Notes under the pieces: model-generated
The model's input: only the letters and a program-made list of their open reading frames with translations
Databases searched by the model: none
What the model was told of the DNA's origin: nothing
Made by a program: the position numbers and the translations under genes
NCBI RefSeq assembly: GCF_030908385.1
Contig: NZ_CP133091.1
Coordinates: 1,238,501 to 1,302,500 of the forward strand
Source of the DNA: Mangrovimonas sp. YM274
GTDB lineage: Bacteria; Bacteroidota; Bacteroidia; Flavobacteriales; Flavobacteriaceae
Direction of reading: 5' to 3'
DNA length: 64,000 bases
Shown: positions 56,362 to 64,000 of the stretch, one piece after another
Layout of the letters: every line of letters begins with the position of its first letter
How positions within the stretch are numbered: the stretch's first letter is position 1

Positions 56362-57366
56362 TTGAAAGAGCATCTAAATACCCAACCCTTAATCTCTGTT
56401 GTGATGGCCACCTATAATGGAGAGAAATTTATAGCCGAGGCCATCCAAAGTATCTTGGACCAGACCTATAAAAACTTTGAGTTCCTTATTGTGGACGATG
56501 GTTCTACCGATAGGACTCAGGAAATTATTCGGGGTTTTAGGGATCATAGAATTAGGTATATAAAAAAGGAAGCCAATACAGGAATTGCAGATAGTTTAAA
56601 TAAGGGGATTGCTCAGGCCCAAGGAACCTACATCGCACGAATGGATGATGATGATGTGTCTTTTCCTCATCGATTGGAAAGGCAATTGGAAGTATTTGCA
56701 AACGATAATCAAATAATTTTTTGTGGGACTTCAGTTGAGGATATAAATGGGAAAACATTGGGAACTCCTTCTCAACATGAGGATATCTCTCTGAAACTAG
56801 TCTTTTCAAACCCTATTTTTCATCCCACAGTTATGATTCCTAGAGAAATTCTTTTACTGGAGAGGTATAATCCTAATGCGGTTCCGTCAGAAGATTATGA
56901 TTTGTGGAGTAGATTGATTTTTAAAGGGAAATTCCATCAATTGGAAGAAGCTCTACTTTATTGCAGGATACATCAAACTAGTGTAACGGCAAATAGAAGA
57001 AAAGAACAGCTAGTACGCAACATTCCAATAGCTCAATATATTCATAAAAAGTTAGGAATTTTGACTCACCCAGAGCAGGATGACCTTTTACGGGCTTTTA
57101 CAGAACACGATTATACTATTAATGGCATAGAGCTGAGAAGTTTGGTGTCATGGTTTGAGAAGTTAAAAAAGGGTAATGCAGATAAGCGCATATTTGATAA
57201 AGAAAAATTTGATTCTCTATCACAAAGACAATTAGAGGGATTTTTGATATCTTATTTTATAAATAGAAAAATAGTAGAAAAAATTGGTCCCTTTATATTT
57301 TTACCTATAAAATATAAAATCAAGATTTTAAATTATTATTTGAAAAAAAATAAAGAGGTAACTTAA
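56362..57366 (+). CDS. Family 2 glycosyltransferase
   Basis: This 334-residue GT-A enzyme has ISVVMATYNGEKFIAEAIQS, then FLIVDDGSTDRT, GIADSLNKGIAQAQG and the metal motif ARMDDDDVS. It starts at TTG 56362. The 151 bases after it (57367-57517) contain nothing I can recognise. Confidence 0.9.
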   Translation: MKEHLNTQPLISVVMATYNGEKFIAEAIQSILDQTYKNFEFLIVDDGSTDRTQEIIRGFRDHRIRYIKKEANTGIADSLNKGIAQAQGTYIARMDDDDVSFPHRLERQLEVFANDNQIIFCGTSVEDINGKTLGTPSQHEDISLKLVFSNPIFHPTVMIPREILLLERYNPNAVPSEDYDLWSRLIFKGKFHQLEEALLYCRIHQTSVTANRRKEQLVRNIPIAQYIHKKLGILTHPEQDDLLRAFTEHDYTINGIELRSLVSWFEKLKKGNADKRIFDKEKFDSLSQRQLEGFLISYFINRKIVEKIGPFIFLPIKYKIKILNYYLKKNKEVT

Positions 57367-57517
57367 AGTTAATTGGAATGTTTATATCAATAGGATATAT
57401 AGCTGTAAGTATATTCTATGGGAAATTCATTGTTCTCTTTGTTAAAAGTATAAAATATAACATCTTTAAAGTATTATAATTATTGCTGTATGACTTTTTT
57501 AATAGTAAAATTTTGAT

Positions 57518-58470
57518 ATGAAGTCCCGGCTGATATCAATTATTATACCCACATATAATAGAGCAGGCTTATTAGGGAGACCCTAGATTCCATATTGGTG
57601 CAGTCATATGCCAATTGGGAATGCCTTATAATTGATGATGGATCTACCGATAATACTTCTGAAATAGTAAAAACCTATATAGAAAAAGATAATAGATTTA
57701 GATATTTTAGGCGAACGGTACCTTATAAAAAAGGCCCCTCTGGATGTCGAAATTTTGGGTTGTTTAAAAGTGAGGGAGAATTTATAAATTGGTTTGATTC
57801 TGATGACCTAATGCAGCCTTCCAAACTAGAAAAGGACTTAAAAGCTTTAATGAAAGGAAATTATGATTTTACAATTTCTCAAACATTATTTTTTAATAAT
57901 GATACCAAGCGGGAAATGGAATTTTGGAATGAGTGTTTATACAGTCAGGATCCTGTAAATGATTTTATTTTAAAAAAAATAGGGTGGAGTACCAATGCAC
58001 CTCTGTGGAAAAGAAAATCTTTGGAAAATGTAGAGCTAAATTTTAATGAAGATTTAATAGGGCCAGATGATTATGACTATCATATCAAAGCTTTGTTGAA
58101 AAAATTGAAGCCAGCAATTATAGATGAGGTTCTTGTAAAAAATAGAGTGCATCCCAATAGGATAGAGTATGATAATGGTAAGTCCTATTCTAGGTCAATA
58201 ATTGTTAGCGAGTTGTTGGAAAATAAAGATGAGTTTGAGCTTTCCGATGAATGTGTCCTGTGTCAATATAAACTAAGCTTTTACCTTGTGAAAAATATGT
58301 ATAGAAATAAAAAATTGCGGGAAGCAATGGCGTTTTCTAAGAAACTTTTTAGTTTGAACAAGCATATTTTTACAAAAACAAAAATAATCAAATTATATAG
58401 TATTGGTCTATTTTATAAAATTACCAATAGGGGCTATAGCTGGTTTGACAAGGTAAAATATAATAATTAA
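57518..58470 (+). pseudogene. Family 2 glycosyltransferase gene with a frameshift near its start
   Basis: ATG 57518 reads LISIIIPTYNRAGLLG, then meets TAG at 57584-57586. One frame over, the protein continues ETLDSILVQSYANWECLIIDDGSTDNTSE through the metal motif NWFDSDDLMQ to the TAA at 58468-58470. Adding one G to the GGG run at 57575-57577 restores a normal 317-residue GT2. The remainder of the gene (from 57595) is intact, so the lesion may be recent, programmed or a sequencing error. Confidence 0.82.
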
Positions 58471-58484
58471 AGAAAATTAAGGAA

Positions 58485-59696
58485 TTGAAAATAGCCATTT
58501 TTTCGGGTTCTGTACCTAGTACTACATTTATAGAACATGTAATTCTTGGGGTAGCCTCAACCAACGAAGTGTTATTATTTGGTGTTAGGGAGCGCTTACA
58601 TAACTACGAATCTAAAAACATAAAATGTTATATAACTCCTAAATCCCACTATAAAAACTTACTAATAAGTACATATAGGGTCGGCCTATTGGCCATAAAG
58701 GCGCCAAAAGACTTGCTAAAGCTAATTAAAGTCATAAAAAAATATCCTAGGGTATACGACAAATGGATTTGGTTTACAAAGTTTCTACCCATTATTTTAT
58801 ACCGTCCAGATGTGTTTCATATACAATGGGCTCGGGATTTAGAGTTCTACTGGTTTTTAAAGGAACAATTTGATATAAAAATTGTGGTAAGTTTTTTGGG
58901 GTCACACATCAATTATAGCCCTATAGTACAGCCCTATATGGGGCAAATTTATAAGGAGGTGTTTCCTTTAGTAGATGGCTTTCATGCGGTGTCCAAAGCA
59001 ATTGCTTTGGAAGGACAAAAGTATGGAGCCAATTCTTCCAAAATAAAATTGATACGGTCCCCAATTCAAGAAACTATCTTTAGTGAGTACAGGCCTCCTC
59101 AAAAACATAAAAATCAACCCCTAAAACTAATCTCTGTAGGGCGCCATCATTGGGTGAAGGGCTATAAATTTGCCTTATTGGCCATAAGCTATTTATATAA
59201 CACACTGGGGATAGAATGTCATTATACCATTATAGCACAGGGGAGTCCATCCGAAGAGCTACTCTTCATGCGAAATCGGTTAGGACTGGAAAAATTGGTG
59301 AGCTTTCAAAAAGGAATGCCTCAGGAAACCTTGTTCAAGTCTCTGCAAACTTTTGATGCACTCTTACTACCTAGTTTAAATGAAGGGGTTGCCAATGTGG
59401 TTCTTGAGGCGATGGCTTTAGGTATTCCAGTAATATCTTCCGATTGTGGGGGGATGGACGAAGTAGTGCTTCCAGGAAAAACAGGGTGGTTGGTGCCTGT
59501 TTATGATCCAGAAGCGATGGCGAAGGCGGTCTTGGAGGTGATACATATCTCTGAGGAAGTCTTGCAGCGGATTACCCAAAATGCCCATGATTTGGTGAAG
59601 GCGGAGTTTTGTGCTGAGCACTCTATCCAACAGTTTCTGGAACTTTATGACCAGGTGTTAGGAGGTGTCATTACGAGCGAGACACGAGCGAAGTAA
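58485..59696 (+). CDS. GT4-type glycosyltransferase ending in a repeat unit
   Basis: This 403-residue GT-B enzyme starts at TTG 58485 (MKIAIFSGSVPSTTFIEHVILG). It has DVFHIQWARDLEFYWFLKEQ, then ISVGRHHWVKGYKFALLAIS and the donor-site LNEGVANVVLEAMALGIPVISSDCGGMDEVV. The last ten codons (VITSETRAK and the stop) are made by the first palindromic unit of the array, so the natural C-terminus has been replaced or extended. Confidence 0.88.
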   Translation: MKIAIFSGSVPSTTFIEHVILGVASTNEVLLFGVRERLHNYESKNIKCYITPKSHYKNLLISTYRVGLLAIKAPKDLLKLIKVIKKYPRVYDKWIWFTKFLPIILYRPDVFHIQWARDLEFYWFLKEQFDIKIVVSFLGSHINYSPIVQPYMGQIYKEVFPLVDGFHAVSKAIALEGQKYGANSSKIKLIRSPIQETIFSEYRPPQKHKNQPLKLISVGRHHWVKGYKFALLAISYLYNTLGIECHYTIIAQGSPSEELLFMRNRLGLEKLVSFQKGMPQETLFKSLQTFDALLLPSLNEGVANVVLEAMALGIPVISSDCGGMDEVVLPGKTGWLVPVYDPEAMAKAVLEVIHISEEVLQRITQNAHDLVKAEFCAEHSIQQFLELYDQVLGGVITSETRAK

Positions 59697-60072
59697 TCTT
59701 TAAAATGAAAAGACAATACCATAAAGAGATTGCTTCACTCCACTGCGTTCCGTTCGCAATGACGCCTTTGGTCATTACGAAGGAGGCACGAGCGAAGTAA
59801 TCCTTACAATGGAAGGCCCTCCCTTAAAGAGATTGCTTCACTCCACTACGTTCCATTCGCAATGACCCCTCCGTCATTACGAAGGAGGCACGGCTGAAGT
59901 AATCCGTACAATGAAAAGGCCTACCCTTAAAGAGATCGCTTCATTTCACTGCGTTCCATTCGCAATGACCCCTTCCGTCATTACGAGTGAGGCTCGAACG
60001 AAGTAATCTGTACAATGAATCTGCGATACCTTAAAAGATTGCCGCGCTCCACTGCGTTCCGTTCGCAATGAC
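59667..60072. repeat. Four ~97-bp palindromic repeat units in tandem
   Basis: Units at 59667-59763, 59771-59866, 59873-59969 and 59977-60072. Each starts gtcattacga, has a left arm ending gaagtaatc, then a variable middle with (c)cttaaa, and a right arm starting gat(t/c)gc and ending ttcgcaatgac. Left and right arms are imperfect inverted copies of each other, so each unit can fold into one long hairpin. They are separated by 3-10 bases. The rest of 59697-60108 holds no gene. Confidence 0.9.
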
Positions 60073-60108
60073 GCTTCTTAAAAATACAGGGACCGCATTG
60101 AATTGAGC

Positions 60109-60408
60109 CTATGAAAAGTAAAACAACCAACCATCAGACAGGTCTTGCCATTCAGGATTAGTTAGTTTGATCAAGTCTTCTTTTCGTTTTCTGTTGCCAG
60201 CCTTAAGTTGTTTCTCTCTGGAAATAGCCTGAGTGATAGAATCAAATTCCTCATAATACACCAACTTGTCACAATTATATCTATAGGTAAAACCTTTATA
60301 AACGTTTGTTTTGTGCTGATAGACTCTTTTGAGTAGATTGCTGGTGACGCCTATATAAATAACCGTATTGTTTTTGTTGGCCATAAAGTATACATAGGCT
60401 TTTTTCAT
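60109..60408 (-). CDS. GIY-YIG nuclease-domain protein inside the repeat cluster
   Basis: This 99-residue protein shows KKAYVYFMANKNNTVIYIGVTSNLLKRVYQHK (the GIY-YIG strands plus Arg), then YNCDKLVYYEEFDSITQAISREKQLKAGNRKRKEDLI with the metal-binding Glu, and the tail NPEWQDLSDGW. It belongs to the small stand-alone class and differs from the copy at 39012 in its C-terminal half. It is flanked on both sides by palindromic units and points against the polysaccharide genes. Confidence 0.9.
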   Translation of the reverse strand: MKKAYVYFMANKNNTVIYIGVTSNLLKRVYQHKTNVYKGFTYRYNCDKLVYYEEFDSITQAISREKQLKAGNRKRKEDLIKLTNPEWQDLSDGWLFYFS

Positions 60409-60430
60409 AGTTTAAATTTATAAAATTTAC

Positions 60431-60804
60431 GTCATTACGAGTGAGGTACGAGTGAAGTAATCCGTAAAAAGAAAAGGCCCTCACCCCAAAAATACAGCGT
60501 CATTACGAAGGAGGCACGACTGAAGTAATCCTTATAATGAAAAAGCCTACCCTTAAAAAGATTGCTTCATTCCACTGCGTTCCGTTCGCAATGACCCCTC
60601 CGTCATTACGAAGGAGGTACGACTGAAGTAATCTGTACAATGGAAGGCCTACCCTTAAAAAGATTGCTTCATTCCACTGCGTTCCGTTCGCAATGACCCC
60701 TTCCGTCATTACGAGTGAGGCACGAGCGAAGTAATCTTTAAAATGAAAAAGACCTCACCCCAAAGCCCAGCGTCATTACGAAGGAGGTACGACTGAAGTA
60801 ATCC
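60431..60804. repeat. Palindromic repeats right of the nuclease gene: two full units and three left-half units
   Basis: Full units lie at 60499-60595 and 60602-60697. Left-arm-only units start at 60431, 60705 and 60772 and run about 33 bases from gtcattacga to gaagtaatc. The first two half units are followed by a shared segment (ctcaccccaaa...cagc). In the gap 60409-60930 no gene is seen; 60805-60930 holds unremarkable DNA before the next gene. Confidence 0.88.
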
Positions 60805-60930
60805 GTAAATATAGAGGGCTTGTTGTAACCATAGGAAGCCCTCACTTCCTTTACAAATCAGACTTGCTCCTAATTAAGTCCAATCAAGAAGAAAAATACC
60901 AATCCATTTCCTATATTAGCGCAGTAGCTA

Positions 60931-62352
60931 ATGAAAACCATCAAAACACCCATCATTCCGAGTAAACAGACCTTTACTAAGGTAAAAGCTCCTCATGAAC
61001 TGCATTTGGAGGCTATTTGTGTGTTTACAGCCATTGGTTTTTTTCTGGATAGCGATACGTATTGGAAGGACCAGGAGGTATTGCGACCTGCCAGTGTGCA
61101 TGAATTGGATGCCGAGGGGTATTTGCAAGGTTCCAAGCCCTATTTTAAATGGGCGTACCGACCGGAAGACCTTAATTTTGCCCAAGCATTGGAGCGGTAT
61201 GGAGATCTATTGGAGGAGATTGTCGGAGGGCAGGTAGCGGGACAAGAGGTCATTTTGCCTTTGTCGGGTGGTTTGGACAGTCGGACTTTGGCAGTGGCTT
61301 TACAGCAGACAGGTGCCTCTGTGGCAAGTTATAGTTATGATTTTGCTGGGGGCTATCCAGAAACCGCTATTGCCAAGCAACTAGCAAAAAGGGCAGGCAT
61401 GCCTTTTCAGTCGTTGCAAATTCCTAAAGGTTATTTATGGGAACGTTTAGAAGATCTTGCCAATTTGAATGGCTGTTATGCCGATTTTTGTAGTCCTAGA
61501 CAAATGGCCGTTACAGAACATTTACAGGGATTGGGAAGTTTATTTCTTTTGGGGCATTGGGGGGATGTACTGTTTGATGATATGAAAGTAAATGACTCCC
61601 TTCCTTTTGAGGCGCAGTTAGAGGTGTTGCTAAAAAAGCTTTTAAAGCCCGGAGGATTGAAATTGGCTCAACAATTATGGAAGATATGGGACTTGGAAGG
61701 CAGTTTTGAAGCTTATTTGAGGGAGCGGGTTAGCAGTTTGCTAAAGGCTATTGACATTCCTGAAAGTGCGAATGCCCAGATCAGGGCTTTTAAGAGTTTG
61801 TATTGGGCCCCTCGATGGACTTCAGTAAATTTGTCGGTGTTTGAGAGTGTCCACTCTGTGTCCCTTCCTTATTATGACAATCGCATGTGTGCATTGATTA
61901 CCAACATTCCTGAAGCCTTTTTAAAAGGGCGGCAGCTACAAATTGCCTATATAAGGGAACGTGCACCACACTTGGCCAAGGTATCCTGGCAGGACCAGCG
62001 CCCTTTCCACCTCACTAATTATCATTGGAATAAAGCGCCTTTTAATTGGCCCTATCGCCTTATCAATAAAACGCAACGGACTATAAAGCAGCGATTAGGG
62101 ACTCCTTATGTTCAGCGTAATTGGGAGTTACAGTTTTTAGGGGCTGAGAACCAGTCGGCTTTGGAAGCTTATTTATTAACTTCGCCGATGGTATTGGGTT
62201 TGCGACAATCTTTTATCAAGGAGGCGATTGGTAAGTTTTATGAGCAGCCCAACCCGGAAACGGCCCATACCATAAACATGTTATTGGTTTTGGCTGCTTT
62301 TAACCAACAAGAGGCTTCTGGCTTAGTATCAGGAGCAGCAAGAAGCGTATGA
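60931..62352 (+). CDS. Asparagine-synthase-like protein lacking the glutaminase domain
   Basis: This 473-residue protein contains the PP-loop of asparagine synthases, LPLSGGLDSRTLAVAL (Ser112 to Ser117), then YSYDFAGGYPETAIAKQLA and LLGHWGDVLFDD. These are features of the AsnB C-terminal domain, which activates a carboxylate with ATP for amidation. The N-terminal Cys2 glutaminase domain is missing; only about 100 residues precede the PP-loop, apparently a shortened remnant. Relatives in surface-glycan loci are thought to amidate sugar uronic acids, which would suit the HexNAc uronic acid predicted from the dehydrogenase. It shares ATGA with the next gene. Confidence 0.82.
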   Translation: MKTIKTPIIPSKQTFTKVKAPHELHLEAICVFTAIGFFLDSDTYWKDQEVLRPASVHELDAEGYLQGSKPYFKWAYRPEDLNFAQALERYGDLLEEIVGGQVAGQEVILPLSGGLDSRTLAVALQQTGASVASYSYDFAGGYPETAIAKQLAKRAGMPFQSLQIPKGYLWERLEDLANLNGCYADFCSPRQMAVTEHLQGLGSLFLLGHWGDVLFDDMKVNDSLPFEAQLEVLLKKLLKPGGLKLAQQLWKIWDLEGSFEAYLRERVSSLLKAIDIPESANAQIRAFKSLYWAPRWTSVNLSVFESVHSVSLPYYDNRMCALITNIPEAFLKGRQLQIAYIRERAPHLAKVSWQDQRPFHLTNYHWNKAPFNWPYRLINKTQRTIKQRLGTPYVQRNWELQFLGAENQSALEAYLLTSPMVLGLRQSFIKEAIGKFYEQPNPETAHTINMLLVLAAFNQQEASGLVSGAARSV

Positions 62353-63461
62353 CAAAACGTATAAAAATACTCTTTACCATCCCTAATTTTGATACCGCAG
62401 GAAGCGGGAAGGTGGTTTATGATTTGGTAAAGGGATTGGATAAGACGCTATTTGAACCGCATATTGCCTGTCAGCATGACGGCGGTGCTTTTTTTAAGGA
62501 AGTAAAGGGCTTAGGTGTGCCCATTCATATCGTCAACTTTTGTGTGCCCTACCGTCCATTTTATAGCTTAGCATTTAGAATACGAACTATAGCCCGTTTT
62601 TTTAAGCGGGAGCAATTTGATTTGATCCATTCCTGGCATTGGAGTTCGGATTTTACGGAGGCCTTGGCTGCCAAATGGACGGGTATCCCCTATGTGTATA
62701 CCAAAAAGGCTATGGGATGGGGCAATAAGGCCTGGCATTGGCGCAGTCAGTTAAGCACCCAAATCATTGCCGTTAATAGGGATATGGAAACAGGGATCTT
62801 GGCATCTTATAACGATAAGGTGCTGTATATGCCCTTGGGGGTCGACCTTCAACGGTTTCGCCCCTTGAACCGAACGAGGACCACTCCTTTAGGACATGGT
62901 TTTAAAGATAGCGATTTTGTTATTGTATCTGTCGCCAATTTGGCTCCTGTAAAAGGGATTGAAGTGTTGTTAGAGGCTGTACAAAGTTTGGAGGATTTAA
63001 GAATTAAGGTGCTGATTGTGGGAGACCATGAGAATGCCTATGGAAAGGAACTAAAGCGTACTTATTCATCTTCTCAGATTATGTTTATAGAGAAACAATT
63101 GGATGTGAGGCCCTTTTTGGCCGTTGCCGACCTGTTTGTGATTCCTACCAAAGATGAGGGACGTAAGGAAGGTTTGCCGCTAGCTCCCTTGGAAGCCATG
63201 GCTTCGGGGCGTGTGGTGATAGGTTCCGATATCCCGGGAATTCGGGATTTGCTTGAAAATTGGGATGACTTATTGTTCCCAGCGGGGGATGTAAAGGCCC
63301 TTAGTGATAGCCTTCAGGCATTTTTAAGTTTGGATGTCAAGACCAAAAATGCTTTGGCCACCGATATGTTGCAGCGCGCCCAAAATCAATTTTCCTTAGA
63401 CAAGTGCATACAAGAACATCAAAAATGTTACCAACAAATATTGAAAACCTATGCTGTTTAA
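62349..63461 (+). CDS. GT4-type glycosyltransferase
   Basis: This 370-residue GT-B enzyme starts KILFTIPNFDTAGSGKVVYDL. It has IHSWHWSSDFTEAL, then IVSVANLAPVKGIEVLLEAV and the donor-site EGLPLAPLEAMASGRVVIGSDIPGIRDLL. ATG 62349 overlaps the previous stop by 4 bases; the 3' end overlaps the MBOAT gene by 11. Confidence 0.92.
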   Translation: MTKRIKILFTIPNFDTAGSGKVVYDLVKGLDKTLFEPHIACQHDGGAFFKEVKGLGVPIHIVNFCVPYRPFYSLAFRIRTIARFFKREQFDLIHSWHWSSDFTEALAAKWTGIPYVYTKKAMGWGNKAWHWRSQLSTQIIAVNRDMETGILASYNDKVLYMPLGVDLQRFRPLNRTRTTPLGHGFKDSDFVIVSVANLAPVKGIEVLLEAVQSLEDLRIKVLIVGDHENAYGKELKRTYSSSQIMFIEKQLDVRPFLAVADLFVIPTKDEGRKEGLPLAPLEAMASGRVVIGSDIPGIRDLLENWDDLLFPAGDVKALSDSLQAFLSLDVKTKNALATDMLQRAQNQFSLDKCIQEHQKCYQQILKTYAV

Positions 63462-64000
63462 TTCGATAGATTTTGCCGTTTTTTTACCCTTAGTATTTGC
63501 TTTGTATTGGGCGTTTGGAGGGGAGCGCCGCCAACTGCAAAATGTTTTGATCGTCATTGCCAGTTATGTGTTTTATGGCTGGTGGGATCCGCGCTTTTTG
63601 GCCCTGATTGCCTTTAGTACGCTTGTGGATTATGGTATAGGTCTGGCATTAGGGAAGAGAGCCAATCCTAAAGAACGTAAATATTTGTTGTGGACCAGTA
63701 TTGTGGTGAATCTGGGGCTTTTGGGCTTTTTTAAGTACTATAATTTTTTCATAGCTAATTTTACCGAAGCCTTTTCGTTTTTAGGGAAGGAGATCCAACC
63801 GAATACCCTTCATATTATCCTGCCCGTAGGCATTAGTTTTTATACCTTTCAAACCTTGAGCTATACCATAGATGTGTACCGACAGCGCTTGGGGCCCACC
63901 AAGGACTTTATCGCTTTTGCCGCTTTTGTGAGTTTTTTTCCGCAATTGGTGGCTGGCCCCATAGAGCGGGCCTCCCATTTGTTGCCACAGTTTCAAACAC
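63451..64000 (+). CDS. MBOAT O-acyltransferase (AlgI-like), 5' part
   Basis: The frame from ATG 63451 stays open for 183 codons to the window edge. It begins LFNSIDFAVFLPLVFALYW and continues IVIASYVFYGWWDPRFL, then LGFFKYYNFF, LPVGISFYTFQTLSYTIDVYR and SFFPQLVAGPIERASHLLPQF. These are standard MBOAT N-terminal motifs of alginate-type O-acetylases, which transfer acetyl groups across the membrane to a glycan. The catalytic histidine lies beyond the edge. It overlaps the GT4 gene by 11 bases. Confidence 0.93.
   Translation, partial: MLFNSIDFAVFLPLVFALYWAFGGERRQLQNVLIVIASYVFYGWWDPRFLALIAFSTLVDYGIGLALGKRANPKERKYLLWTSIVVNLGLLGFFKYYNFFIANFTEAFSFLGKEIQPNTLHIILPVGISFYTFQTLSYTIDVYRQRLGPTKDFIAFAAFVSFFPQLVAGPIERASHLLPQFQT

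Noticed and set aside
60503-60709. Open frame of 68 codons on the minus strand
   Set aside because: It lies fully within two palindromic units and repeats the same GVIANGTQWNEAIF peptide; it is a by-product of the repeats.
59667-60804. CRISPR array
   Set aside because: Units are ~97 bp palindromes with 3-10 base gaps and no unique spacers, and no cas genes are near.

Overview
The window comes from a member of the Bacteroidota, most likely a marine-type Flavobacteriaceae species. The evidence is: a serine protease with a type IX secretion sorting tail; promoters of the TTG-N17-23-TAnnTTTG type; AT-rich DNA without Shine-Dalgarno-like leaders; a secA of about 1,117 codons; and small families typical of the group (DUF3820, DUF2795, DUF2911, LAB_N pairs, CbpM/CbpA). 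No rRNA, tRNA, CRISPR array or prophage was seen.

Bases 1-32,500 are mostly chromosomal housekeeping. In order they hold the 3' end of guaA, a LysM/periplasmic-binding protein, CbpM/CbpA chaperones, pyrG-yidC, mnmA, a T9SS-sorted subtilase, a nitronate monooxygenase-like enzyme and a MATE exporter. A minus-strand trio follows (GT2, LAB_N, ArnT-like GT-C) that looks like a lipid-linked sugar transfer module. Then come an epimerase, an ECF sigma operon with an odd long helical surface protein, an M23 peptidase, an SMP-30-like lipoprotein, secA, a cobalamin adenosyltransferase, a LolD-type ATPase, a methyltransferase and a Uup-like ABC-F protein.

Bases 32,500-64,000 are a large surface-polysaccharide locus read rightwards. 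It opens at a consensus promoter with wza-wzc-PglC-like sugar transferase-UDP-HexNAc dehydrogenase. A 1.6-kb scar follows, containing palindromic repeats, a nonsense-mutated DUF559 nuclease gene, a 21-codon remnant of an epimerase start and a GIY-YIG nuclease gene. Next come an intact epimerase, a Wzm/Wzt ABC exporter with a Wzt C-terminal domain, a sulfotransferase, many GT2 and GT4 glycosyltransferases, an acyltransferase, a decayed methyltransferase gene, a DPM1-like/GT-C pair, and a frameshifted GT2. The locus continues past a cluster of about 97-bp palindromes surrounding a second GIY-YIG nuclease gene into an asparagine-synthase-like gene, another GT4 and a truncated MBOAT acetyltransferase. 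Wza/Wzc make the outer-membrane and kinase parts, the dehydrogenase and epimerase would supply a HexNAc uronic acid, the PglC-like enzyme would start the glycan on a lipid carrier, and glycosyl-, sulfo- and acyltransferases would build and decorate it. No Wzx or Wzy is visible here.

The most notable signals are the two small nuclease genes (plus a nuclease relic) lying among palindromic repeat families, the epimerase remnant marking recombination, a palindrome that supplies the end of a glycosyltransferase gene, and the sigma-factor operon encoding a protein whose two beta-rich halves are separated by a long helical spacer.
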